Made by a program: the position numbers and the translations under genes. A stretch of 64,000 nt of DNA from Pedobacter frigiditerrae (GTDB taxonomy: Bacteria; Bacteroidota; Bacteroidia; Sphingobacteriales; Sphingobacteriaceae): NCBI RefSeq assembly GCF_004331645.1, contig NZ_SJSK01000001.1:310001-374000 (forward strand), written 5' to 3'. The notes below the pieces were generated by a model that was given only the letters and a program-made list of their open reading frames with translations, did no database searches and was not told the origin of the DNA. Position 1 is the first letter of the stretch, and each line of letters begins with the position of its first letter. Shown here piece by piece: positions 18,071-26,742 of the stretch.

Positions 18071-18685
18071 CTATAGCATTTTCTTCATTTGTTTAGCAAC
18101 TTCTTGTGCATCTGGATTATCGCTTTTAGCTAAATCCTTAGCAATATTTGTACGGTTTTGATAGCTATGGTTTTGACTTAGCTTGAATACGTTATTAATG
18201 GATTCTACTTTAATTTCAAAACCTACAATTGCCTTTAAATTGTTTTCAATATAAACATCATCCATTTTGTGAAATGCCGCAGGACTAGATTTTGGGTCTT
18301 CGAAACTATCTGTTAAATGTTTGATAACGGCTCTTGTTTCATCAGCATTCATCAATTTTATTTTGCCTTTGCATTGTACTGAACTATAATTCCAAGTAGA
18401 GGCAACTGCCGGATTTTCGTAAACCGAAGCACTCACATAACTATGAGCTCCTGTAAAAAGCGCCATGACATTTTCGTTTTTAGCATAAGCTTGATGATGG
18501 TCGGTTTTTTTCATGATATGCCCTACCAAACGGATGCCATTTTCATCTTGATAAATGTGAACAGGTATTTGAGTTACTACAGGAAACTCTCCATCATGAC
18601 CAATTAAGGTTATAAAAGAATGAGCTTTCATGAATGCCAGAACTTTATCGGCATCTTTCTCTTCAAATTGAGAATTTTTATACAT
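18071..18685 (-). CDS. FMN-binding PaiB-like negative transcriptional regulator
   Basis: A 204-residue protein with a split-barrel flavin-binding fold. It matches PaiB-type proteins: MYKNSQFEEKD opening, FPVVTQIPVHI, GHIMKKTDHHQAY, ALFTGAHSYVSASVY and STWNYSSVQCKGKI. The last is the conserved W-N-Y region. The family name comes from Bacillus PaiB, reported to repress sporulation and degradative-enzyme genes; most members are probably flavoproteins or heme-related enzymes rather than DNA-binding factors, and no DNA-binding motif is visible here. It is monocistronic and convergent with pit. Confidence 0.88.
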   Translation of the reverse strand: MYKNSQFEEKDADKVLAFMKAHSFITLIGHDGEFPVVTQIPVHIYQDENGIRLVGHIMKKTDHHQAYAKNENVMALFTGAHSYVSASVYENPAVASTWNYSSVQCKGKIKLMNADETRAVIKHLTDSFEDPKSSPAAFHKMDDVYIENNLKAIVGFEIKVESINNVFKLSQNHSYQNRTNIAKDLAKSDNPDAQEVAKQMKKML

Positions 18686-18734
18686 GATGTTAAAATTGAT
18701 TGGTAGCCTACAATCTACCTTTGATAAAAATAAG

Positions 18735-19985
18735 TTAAAACTTAATGCTAAGTTCTACTATGTTACTTGAGGTTGAAGATAAAGTCCATTTTGGCCCTTC
18801 ATTAATTAAGCGAACAGCTTCATCATTTTCGGCTTTGGTTAAACCTTGAAGTATTTTAATGTTACTTGGCCGTCCATTTTTTTGAACTTTAAAGGTCAAT
18901 TTTACTAATTTACCAGTAGTAGCTGCTCCATTTTTTAGTAGCTTATTGTTTTCAACTAAATATTTCGAAAAACTTAACCACCCTTCAAACGGTATTGGGC
19001 TTGTATTTTTGTACGTTCCATAACCAACTACTACGTTTTCATTTTGAGCATTTTTGTTAGCTTCGAGCTCAACTTTGAAAGATTGGTTACCATTTACTTT
19101 TACTACTTGAGACGCAAAGCCAGGATAACCTATAGCTAACTGTTGGCTTTGAGTGGTATCTGCCCTTAAATGAAATTCCCCTTTAGTATTTGTGATTGTA
19201 CTCACATCGCTATTGGCCAAAATAACATCAGCACCTTGAATTGGCATTCCGTCGTATTTCGAAACAACTTTGCCATTAATATTTGGGTTAAACTTTATAC
19301 CTTCTGCTTTACCTACTAAAATTTCATTTAACGCTTTTACTTCTTTCCTTTTAGCTAATGCATCATTTATTTTAATCTCTTCATTTACTACTGCAGATTG
19401 GGCAGCTACAGGAACTCTAGCGGCAGAAACAACTGGTTTAGCTGGAGCGGCAACAACCGTTGGCTCTGGTTCTTGAACAAGTGGTTCTTTCCTATTGATT
19501 TTTGCCATACTGTTAGCTTTTGAATTAGCTAGCGCCTTATCAATTTCCATCTCAACTTTTGGTACTGGAGGCACAGGAGCCGCAGGTTTTATTATTTTTG
19601 TTTCCGCAACTTGTGGTGCAATATTTACATCAACCTTTTTAGCTTGTTGAGCCTCAAATTGTCTGCGGTTATTTTCCTTCATCCAGAATAACACACTAAC
19701 TGCAACAAAAAGAACGGCAGCCGCAGCAGCTATACTTAGTCTTTGTGAAGTAAGTGTCCAACGTTTTTTCTCAATTGGTTTTTGAGCAATTCGCTCTTGA
19801 AGTTGTTTTTGTAATAACGATAAAGATTGAGAACGTTTTGGAGATTGGCTTAACCCAGCTAAAGCTTCGGCTACAAAGGGGTCTTCGAGTGAAATACGCT
19901 CTACCTTATGCATAGTTTTGGCATCAAGCTTACCATCAAGGTAATCTTCCAATACATCTATATCTAACCACTCGTTATAGCTCAC
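18735..19985 (-). CDS. Anti-sigma-factor-like TM protein with CarboxypepD_reg and TonB-type C-terminus
   Basis: A 416-residue inner-membrane protein encoded directly after an ECF sigma factor, with an 11-nt overlap. The N-terminal 75 residues are cytoplasmic and acidic (DIDVLEDYLDGKLD, like zinc-less anti-sigma domains), and one TM lies at about 84-102. A Pro/Val/Ala-rich linker follows, then a CarboxypepD_reg domain (about 235-310), a receptor-plug-like NVVVGYGT segment, and a TonB C-terminal-like fold (about 325-416, KLTFKVQKNGRPSNIKILQG). It probably holds the sigma factor and senses something in the periplasm, perhaps through TonB-like contacts. Confidence 0.75.
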   Translation of the reverse strand: MSYNEWLDIDVLEDYLDGKLDAKTMHKVERISLEDPFVAEALAGLSQSPKRSQSLSLLQKQLQERIAQKPIEKKRWTLTSQRLSIAAAAAVLFVAVSVLFWMKENNRRQFEAQQAKKVDVNIAPQVAETKIIKPAAPVPPVPKVEMEIDKALANSKANSMAKINRKEPLVQEPEPTVVAAPAKPVVSAARVPVAAQSAVVNEEIKINDALAKRKEVKALNEILVGKAEGIKFNPNINGKVVSKYDGMPIQGADVILANSDVSTITNTKGEFHLRADTTQSQQLAIGYPGFASQVVKVNGNQSFKVELEANKNAQNENVVVGYGTYKNTSPIPFEGWLSFSKYLVENNKLLKNGAATTGKLVKLTFKVQKNGRPSNIKILQGLTKAENDEAVRLINEGPKWTLSSTSSNIVELSIKF

Positions 19986-20553
19986 TGTTTTTCTCGATAC
20001 AAATTTTCAAATTCCTTTTCCCATTTTGAATATAACTCTTTACTTTAAGCATATCGTATCCGGTAATATCCGCCACTTCCTTATAACATTTCTCCTGCAA
20101 ATAAAACAAATCTACACTTTTCCTTTGCTCTTCTGGCAGGGTTTCCATGCATTTTTCCATCACTGTTAACTGGGTCTCTTTCGTATCATCAATATCTAGA
20201 TGCACAAAATCTCCATTTTCCACAAAATTATCTTCCATTGCTATTGTCGGATTTTTTGCAGACTTTCTCAACGCCATTAAACAATGATTTCTGGACAAAA
20301 CGTGTAACCAACTTTTAAAGTTTTGAACTTGATGAACTTTCAATTTCACCACTAATTCTTCAAAAATTTGCATTACAGCGTCCTTGCTTTGCTCTTCATC
20401 CTTAAAATAATTAAAGCAAACCCCAAAAACCAGGTGCATATATTTATTATAAAGAGTCCCTAGCACTTCTAAATCGCCACTTTGCTGATAAGTGGCTATG
20501 AGCGATAAGTCGTCCTGCTCATTAATTTTAGATGTGTTCTTTATAAACTTCAA
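19975..20553 (-). CDS. ECF-type RNA polymerase sigma factor
   Basis: A 192-residue sigma-70 family protein with region 2 (about 18-90: LGTLYNKYMHLVFGVCFNYFKDEEQSKDAVMQIF) and region 4 (about 125-185: LPEEQRKSVDLFYLQEKCYKEVADITGYDMLKVKSYIQNGKRNL). It starts at a TTG (20551-20553). An in-frame stop lies 12 nt upstream and no ATG fits before region 2, so TTG is the likely true start. It overlaps the downstream anti-sigma-like gene by 11 nt. The divergent vWA gene 99 nt away is a plausible target. Confidence 0.87.
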   Translation of the reverse strand: MKFIKNTSKINEQDDLSLIATYQQSGDLEVLGTLYNKYMHLVFGVCFNYFKDEEQSKDAVMQIFEELVVKLKVHQVQNFKSWLHVLSRNHCLMALRKSAKNPTIAMEDNFVENGDFVHLDIDDTKETQLTVMEKCMETLPEEQRKSVDLFYLQEKCYKEVADITGYDMLKVKSYIQNGKRNLKICIEKNSEL

Positions 20554-20652
20554 TTGGGTTACCGGCTAAATGTTGTTCAAGTATAAAAAATATTTTCCGA
20601 TAAGGATATGGAAATCTGATAAACCTTACATCAATAGTTAAAACCCAAACTT

Positions 20653-22632
20653 ATGAAAAAAATATTGACCATCATTTTAGCGTGCTTCCTATTTGTAGGA
20701 TTTAAAGCTGCCAACCAAAGAATAATTACAGGTTTAGTAACAGACAGAGCAGATGGCCTGCAAATGGTTGGTGCAGATGTTAAAAGTTTGCCGAGTAATA
20801 AAGCTACCATAGTTGATATGGCTGGCAAGTTCTCTTTAAAAATCCCTATAACTGATACAGCAATTTCAGTTTCCTATTTAGGATATGAAACCCAAATTAT
20901 TAAACTAAGTAAAAATAGCAATTACAACATTTCGATGACGGCAAACAGGCAAACACTAAATGAAATAGTAGTTACAGCTGGAGGATTAAACTTAAAAAGG
21001 CGTGAACAAGGAAGCCAGTCGACTACAATTTCAAGTCAAGAATTAAAAAATGCTAAACCCTTCAGTGTCCAATCTGCTTTGTCAGGTAAGGTTGCAGGAC
21101 TATCTGCTAAATCAAATTCTTCGATAAAAATAAGAGGTAATAGTTCTGTTCAAATCATTAACAACACAGAAAGTTATAGTACTATCAGCGAAATCGGTTT
21201 TCGCAAAACGGATAAAGACCCCCTCTCAACATTTTCTATTGATGTAGATGCTGCTGCATATAGTAATGTTCGTCGTTTTATTAATAATGGCGGCTTACCC
21301 CCAAAAGATGCAGTCCGCATTGAAGAAATGGTAAATTATTTTGATTACGATTATGCACAGCCTACAGGAAAAGACCCAATAAATATTGTTACTGAAATCG
21401 CTCCAGCACCTTGGAACCCTAGCCATAGGTTATTGCATATTGGTTTACAAGCGAGAACTGTTTCAACTGAGAAATTACCCGCATCTAATCTTGTATTTTT
21501 AATTGATGTTTCTGGTTCAATGAGTGATGCAAACAAACTTCCTTTATTAGTTTCGTCTCTTAAACTACTAACCGACCAACTAAGGGAGAAAGATAAAGTT
21601 GCTATTGTAGTTTATGCTGGAAGTTCAGGTTTGGCTTTACCCTCAACTGCTGGCGACAATAAAACTGCCATAAAAGAAGCATTAAATAGATTAAATGCAG
21701 GTGGTTCTACCGCTGGCGGCGCTGGTTTGGCTTTAGCATATAAAGTAGCATCAGAAAACTTTATAAAAGGCGGCAACAACAGAATAATTCTAGCCACCGA
21801 TGGTGATTTTAACGTTGGTCAAAGCAGTGATTTAGATATGCAAAAATTAATTGAAGAAAAGCGTAAAACCGGGGTATTTTTAACTGTTTTAGGATACGGA
21901 ATGGGGAATTACAAAGACAGTAAAATGGAGACGCTAGCTGATAAAGGAAATGGAAATTATGCTTATATAGATAACATTTCCGAAGCTAAAAAAGTATTGG
22001 TTAATGAATTTGGAGGTACATTATTTACAGTTGCAAAAGATGTAAAGTTTCAATTAGAATTTAATCCTGCTAAAGTTCAGGCTTACCGTTTAATTGGCTA
22101 TGAAAATAGAATGTTAAATAGCGAAGATTTTAATGATGACAAAAAAGATGCTGGCGAAATTGGCTCCGGGCATACGGTTACTGCACTTTATGAAATTATC
22201 CCAGTAGGTATAAAAAGTGAATTTATTGGTTCAGTTGATGCTTTGAAATATCAAAGAACTAAGAAAAATGTGGCAGAAAATGCAAGTGATGAAATGTTAA
22301 CCATCAAATTACGCTATAAGGAACCTGATGGAAATACAAGTAAACTAATCCAAGAAACCGTGATTGATAATATAGTAAAGAAAAACATCACAATGAGTAG
22401 CAACTTCAACTTTTCTGCAGCGGTGGCCGAATTCGGCATGCTTTTACGCCAATCTGATTTTAAACAACAAAGTAATTTTGAACAGGTTATACAATTAGCC
22501 GAAGGTTCTTTAGGTAAAGACAAAGATGGCTATCGTTCAGAATTTTTAAGATTAGCAAAAGCGACACAATTAATGGCAAAGGATTTGCTTAGTATTGCAA
22601 ATAGAAACGGTATTGAAGAAAATAAAAGATAA
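20653..22632 (+). CDS. von Willebrand factor A protein with CarboxypepD_reg and receptor-plug fragment
   Basis: A 659-residue exported protein. A signal peptide spans about 1-19, a CarboxypepD_reg domain about 24-98, and then a fragment of a TonB-receptor plug about 102-170 (LNEIVVTAGGLNLKRREQG...VQSALSGKVAGL...IKIRGNSSV) with no barrel. The YfbK-type vWA module follows: TFSIDVDAAAYSNVRRFI, then the metal site DVSGSM (MIDAS) at 285-290, and a C-terminal DUF3520-like region (about 470-650). The protein is probably periplasmic and binds a protein partner through the MIDAS metal. It is divergent from the sigma/anti-sigma operon. A DUF4197 gene follows after 31 nt. Confidence 0.85.
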   Translation: MKKILTIILACFLFVGFKAANQRIITGLVTDRADGLQMVGADVKSLPSNKATIVDMAGKFSLKIPITDTAISVSYLGYETQIIKLSKNSNYNISMTANRQTLNEIVVTAGGLNLKRREQGSQSTTISSQELKNAKPFSVQSALSGKVAGLSAKSNSSIKIRGNSSVQIINNTESYSTISEIGFRKTDKDPLSTFSIDVDAAAYSNVRRFINNGGLPPKDAVRIEEMVNYFDYDYAQPTGKDPINIVTEIAPAPWNPSHRLLHIGLQARTVSTEKLPASNLVFLIDVSGSMSDANKLPLLVSSLKLLTDQLREKDKVAIVVYAGSSGLALPSTAGDNKTAIKEALNRLNAGGSTAGGAGLALAYKVASENFIKGGNNRIILATDGDFNVGQSSDLDMQKLIEEKRKTGVFLTVLGYGMGNYKDSKMETLADKGNGNYAYIDNISEAKKVLVNEFGGTLFTVAKDVKFQLEFNPAKVQAYRLIGYENRMLNSEDFNDDKKDAGEIGSGHTVTALYEIIPVGIKSEFIGSVDALKYQRTKKNVAENASDEMLTIKLRYKEPDGNTSKLIQETVIDNIVKKNITMSSNFNFSAAVAEFGMLLRQSDFKQQSNFEQVIQLAEGSLGKDKDGYRSEFLRLAKATQLMAKDLLSIANRNGIEENKR

Positions 22633-22663
22633 AATTTAATTCTTTTCGTTTAAAACACATAAA

Positions 22664-23407
22664 ATGGAAATGATGAAAAAAATTAGCTTATACTTCTTTG
22701 CACTGGTTATTCTTAGCTTGAGTAGCTGTGATGTTCAAAGTCAAAATGCTATTGGCGGCATATTAAAGCAAATTCCTATGGGAGGAACGCCAACAACTTT
22801 AGAGATAAGTTCTGGTTTAAAACAAGCCTTAGAATTTGGAACAACAGCAGGAGCAGATAGACTTTCAGCAAAAGATGGCTTTTTTGGCAATTTAGCTGTT
22901 AAGATATTATTCCCAACAGAAGCACAAAAAGTAGAGAAAACCCTACGAAGTGTAGGTTTAAATTCACTTGCAGACAATGTGATTTTGAGTATAAATCGTG
23001 CCGCTGAAGACGCTGCAAAAGAAGCAAAGCCGATTTTTGTTTCTGCAATTAAACAAATGACGATTGCTGATGCAACAAATATTTTATTAGGCAATAAAAA
23101 TTCTGCTACGGAATACTTTAAACGTGTAACTACAGCACAGCTGATGGAAAAATTTAGACCAGTAATTACAACGAGTTTAAGTAAAGTTGGCGCAACTAGA
23201 TATTGGGGAGATGCAGCTACAGCTTATAACAAAATACCTTTGGTTAAACCTGTGAATACAGATTTATCTACTTATGTAGCACAAAAAGCAATAGATGGAA
23301 TGTTTATTCAAGTAGCACAAGAAGAACTTAAAATTAGAGATAATATTAGCGCTCGTACTACTGGCTTATTACAAAAGGTATTCGGCTATGCGGATACGAA
23401 GAAATAA
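22664..23407 (+). CDS. DUF4197 lipoprotein
   Basis: A 247-residue exported protein. The signal sequence ends in a lipobox LSSC (Cys at about 23), so it is probably lipid-anchored. The rest is the all-helical DUF4197 domain: SSGLKQALEFGTTAGADRLSAKDGF, then VKILFPTEAQKVEKTLRSVGL. The hallmark ADATNILLGNKNSATEYFK..TTAQL and WGDAATAYNKIP blocks follow. The function of DUF4197 is unknown. It is likely cotranscribed with the vWA gene (31-nt gap). Two start ATGs are possible (22664 and 22670 or 22673). Confidence 0.85.
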   Translation: MEMMKKISLYFFALVILSLSSCDVQSQNAIGGILKQIPMGGTPTTLEISSGLKQALEFGTTAGADRLSAKDGFFGNLAVKILFPTEAQKVEKTLRSVGLNSLADNVILSINRAAEDAAKEAKPIFVSAIKQMTIADATNILLGNKNSATEYFKRVTTAQLMEKFRPVITTSLSKVGATRYWGDAATAYNKIPLVKPVNTDLSTYVAQKAIDGMFIQVAQEELKIRDNISARTTGLLQKVFGYADTKK

Positions 23408-23635
23408 GAGACTTGTTTGCTAAGTCGTCGTTTTGTTGAGGCGCCTAAACACCTTATCGAATAGTCAAATCAAATAACTAACACAAATGTGGATTTGTGG
23501 ATAAATTATTATCGAATTAAAACTAAAGAATTGCTAGCTTGTTCTATCAAAAACAAGGAACCACAATTTGATAAAAAAGTCCTGTGAACGGGCGATCCGT
23601 GAAGGGCAGGCACACCATAAATTAACCTAGTTAAG

Positions 23636-23672
23636 ATAAAGCTTCGATTATAAATCGGGGCTTTATTGTTTT
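23636..23672 (+). terminator. Terminator-like hairpin
   Basis: ATAAAGCTTCGATT pairs with AATCGGGGCTTTAT (14 bp with two G-U pairs) around an ATA loop, followed by TGTTTT. It is 230 nt after the DUF4197 stop, far for an mRNA terminator, so it may end an unrecognised small transcript. Confidence 0.55.
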
Positions 23673-23833
23673 GAGAGTAGCCAAATAGTGAACATAACAA
23701 AGGAGTTTATTGAGACCAAGTGTAATTTTTTTACCTATCTTCCTTGGTCATTTATCATACTGCTCTTAACGTAACGCTAAGGTCCCAACAACCCTTACCT
23801 AAACCTTAAACGCTATCTCTCGGCACCTATAAA

Positions 23834-23876
23834 GACGAAGGATGAACGTAAGATGAACGAAGGATGGACGTAAGAT
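23834..23876. repeat. Four-copy 11-bp tandem repeat
   Basis: Four consecutive units of the form GRACGWARGAT (the first is 10 bp), alternating GAAGGAT and GTAAGAT endings. This is an intergenic microsatellite-like array without coding sense. Confidence 0.7.
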
Positions 23877-23982
23877 GCTACCATCAACACTAAGGCTAAA
23901 CTAACGTATGGCTGGTGCTTTCGCATTACCATTATCCATACCCTAAGCAGCTTAATTCGTTTTTTAATACTTTTTTGTTATG

Positions 23983-24005
23983 CTGAGCACTTCGACTACG
24001 CTCAG
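23983..24005. repeat. CTGAGC..TTCGA..GCTCAG palindrome
   Basis: A short inverted repeat (CTGAGC / GCTCAG) flanks a TTCGACTAC core. The same sequence words recur at 29961-29980, 30041-30064 and 42006-42022, so it belongs to a dispersed intergenic family. Confidence 0.55.
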
Positions 24006-24155
24006 TGTGGCAGCACAAAAAAGATTACATTGATAGCTGGACTAAATATCCCCAAAACAACCGAACCCTGCTTTTCTAATTCTTATCCTAAACCTCCCAT
24101 TTGTTTTTGGCCTTAATTTAAGGTACTTTTATACAGTATTTTACAACACGTAACA

Positions 24156-25373
24156 TTGGATTTTAAAGATTTTAATTTTAACCCCGAACTTTTAGAGGGT
24201 TTACTGGCAATGGGTTTCAAAAACGCAACGCCTATACAACAACAAGCCATTCCGCTAATTTTAGCTAAAAAAGATTTAATTGCTTGTGCACAAACTGGAA
24301 CAGGAAAAACAGGTGCCTTTTTATTGCCCATCATGAATATGCTTACCGAAAACCACGATAGGCACAACACCACCTTGATTTTAACACCTACAAGAGAACT
24401 TGCGCAACAAATAGATTTACAGGTTGAGGCACTTTCTTATTTCACCAATATCAGCTCATTAACGGTTTTTGGTGGCGGCGATGGTATTGCCTACGAACAG
24501 CAAAAACGTTCGATGCGTGAAGGTGTAGATATCATTATTGCTACACCTGGAAGGTTAATTGCACATCTTTCTAGTGGGCTTTTAAAAATGGACCAATTAC
24601 AATACTTGGTATTAGATGAAGCTGATAGGATGTTGGACATGGGTTTTTACGAGGACATCATGAAAATAGTTGGCTACCTACCCAAAGAACGCCAAACGGT
24701 AATGTTTTCGGCTACCATGCCCCCTAAAATAAGGTCTTTGGCAGCTACACTATTAAAGGACCCAGAAAATATTAGTCTTGCCATTTCTAAACCTGCGGAA
24801 GGAATTAATCAGCAGATTTATTTTGTACATGATGAGCAAAAAGTATCTTTATTAACAGAGATTCTTAAACCTGCTACCTATAAACGCATTATTGTATTTG
24901 CAGGACGAAAAGAAAAAGTGAAGGAACTTGGCAAAGTTTTCAAAAAACTTGGTCAAAAGGTTGCCGCGTTTCATAGCGATTTAGAGCAAAAAGATCGTGA
25001 AGCGATCATGCTTGATTTTAAAAATAGCAAACTTGATGTTTTAATTGGAACTGACGTTTTAAGTAGAGGTATTGATGTAACAGGTATTGATTTAGTAATC
25101 AATTTTGATGCTCCACAAGACCCAGAGGATTATATCCATAGAATTGGCAGAACGGCAAGAGCTGCCACAACAGGAACTGCAATTACGTTTGTAAATAATA
25201 AGGATAAACGCAAATTGGCTAATATTGAGAAACTAATTGAGCGTAAGATTGATCGCATTGAATTACCAGCACATTTAGGTGAAGCACCTAAAGACGAACC
25301 TGCTGGCAAAGACGAAAAACCTTACGTAAAGAAAAAAAAGTTTTTTAAGAAGAAGCCAAAGGCGAGTACTTAG
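24156..25373 (+). CDS. DEAD-box RNA helicase (RhlE-like)
   Basis: A 405-residue ATP-dependent RNA helicase. The Q motif is MGFKNATPIQQQAIP, motif I AQTGTGKT, Ia PTRELAQQ, II LDEADRMLDMGF, III SAT, IV IIVFAGRKEKV, V TDVLSRGIDV, and VI HRIGRTARA, ending in a basic tail (KKKKFFKKKPKAS). Such helicases remodel ribosomal or mRNA structures. The start is a TTG at 24156; an in-frame stop is 42 nt upstream and no ATG precedes the Q-motif region. MDFKDFNFNPELLEGL is the normal opening of the family, so the TTG start is well supported. Confidence 0.92.
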   Translation: MDFKDFNFNPELLEGLLAMGFKNATPIQQQAIPLILAKKDLIACAQTGTGKTGAFLLPIMNMLTENHDRHNTTLILTPTRELAQQIDLQVEALSYFTNISSLTVFGGGDGIAYEQQKRSMREGVDIIIATPGRLIAHLSSGLLKMDQLQYLVLDEADRMLDMGFYEDIMKIVGYLPKERQTVMFSATMPPKIRSLAATLLKDPENISLAISKPAEGINQQIYFVHDEQKVSLLTEILKPATYKRIIVFAGRKEKVKELGKVFKKLGQKVAAFHSDLEQKDREAIMLDFKNSKLDVLIGTDVLSRGIDVTGIDLVINFDAPQDPEDYIHRIGRTARAATTGTAITFVNNKDKRKLANIEKLIERKIDRIELPAHLGEAPKDEPAGKDEKPYVKKKKFFKKKPKAST

Positions 25374-25377
25374 TATA

Positions 25378-25443
25378 TAGTAGTTAGTATTTAGAGAAAA
25401 TAAATCTAAGACTCCTTGTCTAACCACTAAATACTAACTACTA
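25378..25443. repeat. 17-bp perfect inverted repeat
   Basis: TAGTAGTTAGTATTTAG at 25378-25394 and its exact reverse complement at 25427-25443 are separated by 32 nt. It lies between the helicase and rarA genes and could act as a terminator-like structure, but there is no T-run. It looks like a mobile or dispersed intergenic palindrome. Confidence 0.65.
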
Positions 25444-25460
25444 ATTTCTTATCTTTAGTT

Positions 25461-26741
25461 ATGCAAAATCTACCGCCATTAGCAGAACGGATGCGCCCTC
25501 AAAATCTGGACGAATATGTTGGTCAAAAGCATTTGGTTGGTCATGATGCGGTATTACGCAAAGCGATAGAAAGTGGTCAATTGCCATCAATGATTTTCTG
25601 GGGGCCACCAGGAGTTGGCAAAACTACTTTAGCCTCTATCATTTCCTTAAGTTTAGATAGACCTTTTTTTAACCTCAGCGCCATTAATTCTGGCGTTAAA
25701 GATATTCGCGAAGTTATTGATAAAGCCGCTGCCCTTAAAGACAGTTTCTTAGGATTGCCTATTTTATTTATTGATGAGATTCATCGTTTCAGCAAATCGC
25801 AACAAGATAGTTTATTGGGTGCTGTAGAACGAGGCTTAGTTACCTTGATTGGCGCTACAACAGAAAACCCAAGTTTCGAAGTTATTTCCGCTTTGCTATC
25901 TCGATGCCAAGTTTATATTTTACAAGCTTTAACAGAAGATGAACTTGCTGGCTTATTACAAACAGCAGTTGAAAAGGATGTCGTTTTAAAGGAAAAGAAA
26001 ATCAAAATCAAAGAACATGAAGCTTTAATTCGTTTATCTGGTGGTGATGCCCGAAAATTATTGAACGTATTAGAAATTGCTGTAAATGGAATTGGCGGCA
26101 ATAAAATTGAACTGACAAACGAGAATGTCCTCGCCCATGCACAACAAAACCTAGCTTTATATGATAAGGCTGGCGAGCAGCATTACGATATCATTTCTGC
26201 CTTTATTAAATCTATTCGTGGTAGCGACCCAAATGCAGCTGTTTATTGGTTGGCGAGAATGATTGAGGGTGGTGAAGACCCATTATTTATTGCCCGTAGA
26301 TTATTGATTTTAGCATCAGAAGATATTGGAAATGCCAACCCTAATGCATTACTTTTAGCAAACAACTGTTTTACTGCTGTAAATGTGATTGGTTTTCCAG
26401 AGTCTAGAATAATTCTATCGCAATGTGTAACTTACTTGGCTTCAAGCGCTAAGAGTAACGCAAGTTATGAAGCCATAAATAAAGCACAGGCTTTGGTGAA
26501 ACAAACTGGTAATTTACCAGTCCCATTACATATTCGCAATGCACCAACAAAGTTGATGAAGAACATTGGTTATGGAAAAGACTACCAATATGCTCATGGA
26601 TATGAAGGTAATTTCTCTGAGCAGGAGTATTTCCCAGAGCAGCTAAGTGGAACAAAATTATACGACCCGGGCAAAAATCCGGCAGAAGAAAAATTGAGAG
26701 AGAAATTGAAACAGAATTGGAAAAACAAATACAACTATTAA
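25461..26741 (+). CDS. rarA: Replication-associated recombination protein A
   Basis: A 426-residue AAA+ ATPase of the RarA/MgsA/WRNIP1 family, which acts at stalled replication forks. Opening [21 protein letters not shown], Walker [11 protein letters not shown], Walker [10 protein letters not shown], sensor 1 [13 protein letters not shown], arginine-finger region [10 protein letters not shown], and the clamp-loader-like C-terminal half ([32 protein letters not shown] is the family block near 250-285). It starts with ATG after the 17-bp inverted repeat. The next gene begins 1 nt after the stop. Confidence 0.95.
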   Translation: MQNLPPLAERMRPQNLDEYVGQKHLVGHDAVLRKAIESGQLPSMIFWGPPGVGKTTLASIISLSLDRPFFNLSAINSGVKDIREVIDKAAALKDSFLGLPILFIDEIHRFSKSQQDSLLGAVERGLVTLIGATTENPSFEVISALLSRCQVYILQALTEDELAGLLQTAVEKDVVLKEKKIKIKEHEALIRLSGGDARKLLNVLEIAVNGIGGNKIELTNENVLAHAQQNLALYDKAGEQHYDIISAFIKSIRGSDPNAAVYWLARMIEGGEDPLFIARRLLILASEDIGNANPNALLLANNCFTAVNVIGFPESRIILSQCVTYLASSAKSNASYEAINKAQALVKQTGNLPVPLHIRNAPTKLMKNIGYGKDYQYAHGYEGNFSEQEYFPEQLSGTKLYDPGKNPAEEKLREKLKQNWKNKYNY

Positions 26742-26742
26742 T

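Larger units (their letters stand above)
23408..24155. other. Longest intergenic region (748 nt), no convincing gene
   Basis: No reading frame here looks coding. Three structured elements are visible: a terminator-like hairpin at 23636-23672, an imperfect 11-bp tandem repeat at 23834-23876, and a CTGAG/TTCGA palindrome at 23983-24005. The segment 23520-23635 contains a GC-richer, potentially foldable stretch (CCTGTGAACGGGCGATCC near 23581) and might be part of a small RNA ending at the hairpin, but no known RNA family was recognised. Confidence 0.6.

Noticed and set aside
23575-23625. CCTGTGAACGGGCGATCCGTGAAGGGCAGG looked like part of the bacterial SRP RNA core (split here: CCGTGAAGGGCAGG versus CCGGAAGGAAGCAGC)
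   Set aside because: The conserved GGAA tetraloop and GGAAGCAGC positions do not match, and no fitting flanking helices were found.
23509-23700. 63-codon minus-strand frame
   Set aside because: No signal of coding, no start context; it overlaps the terminator-like hairpin and the structured region.
23834-23876. Possible CRISPR or iteron array
   Set aside because: Units are 11 bp, contiguous, without spacers, and no replication or cas gene is near.
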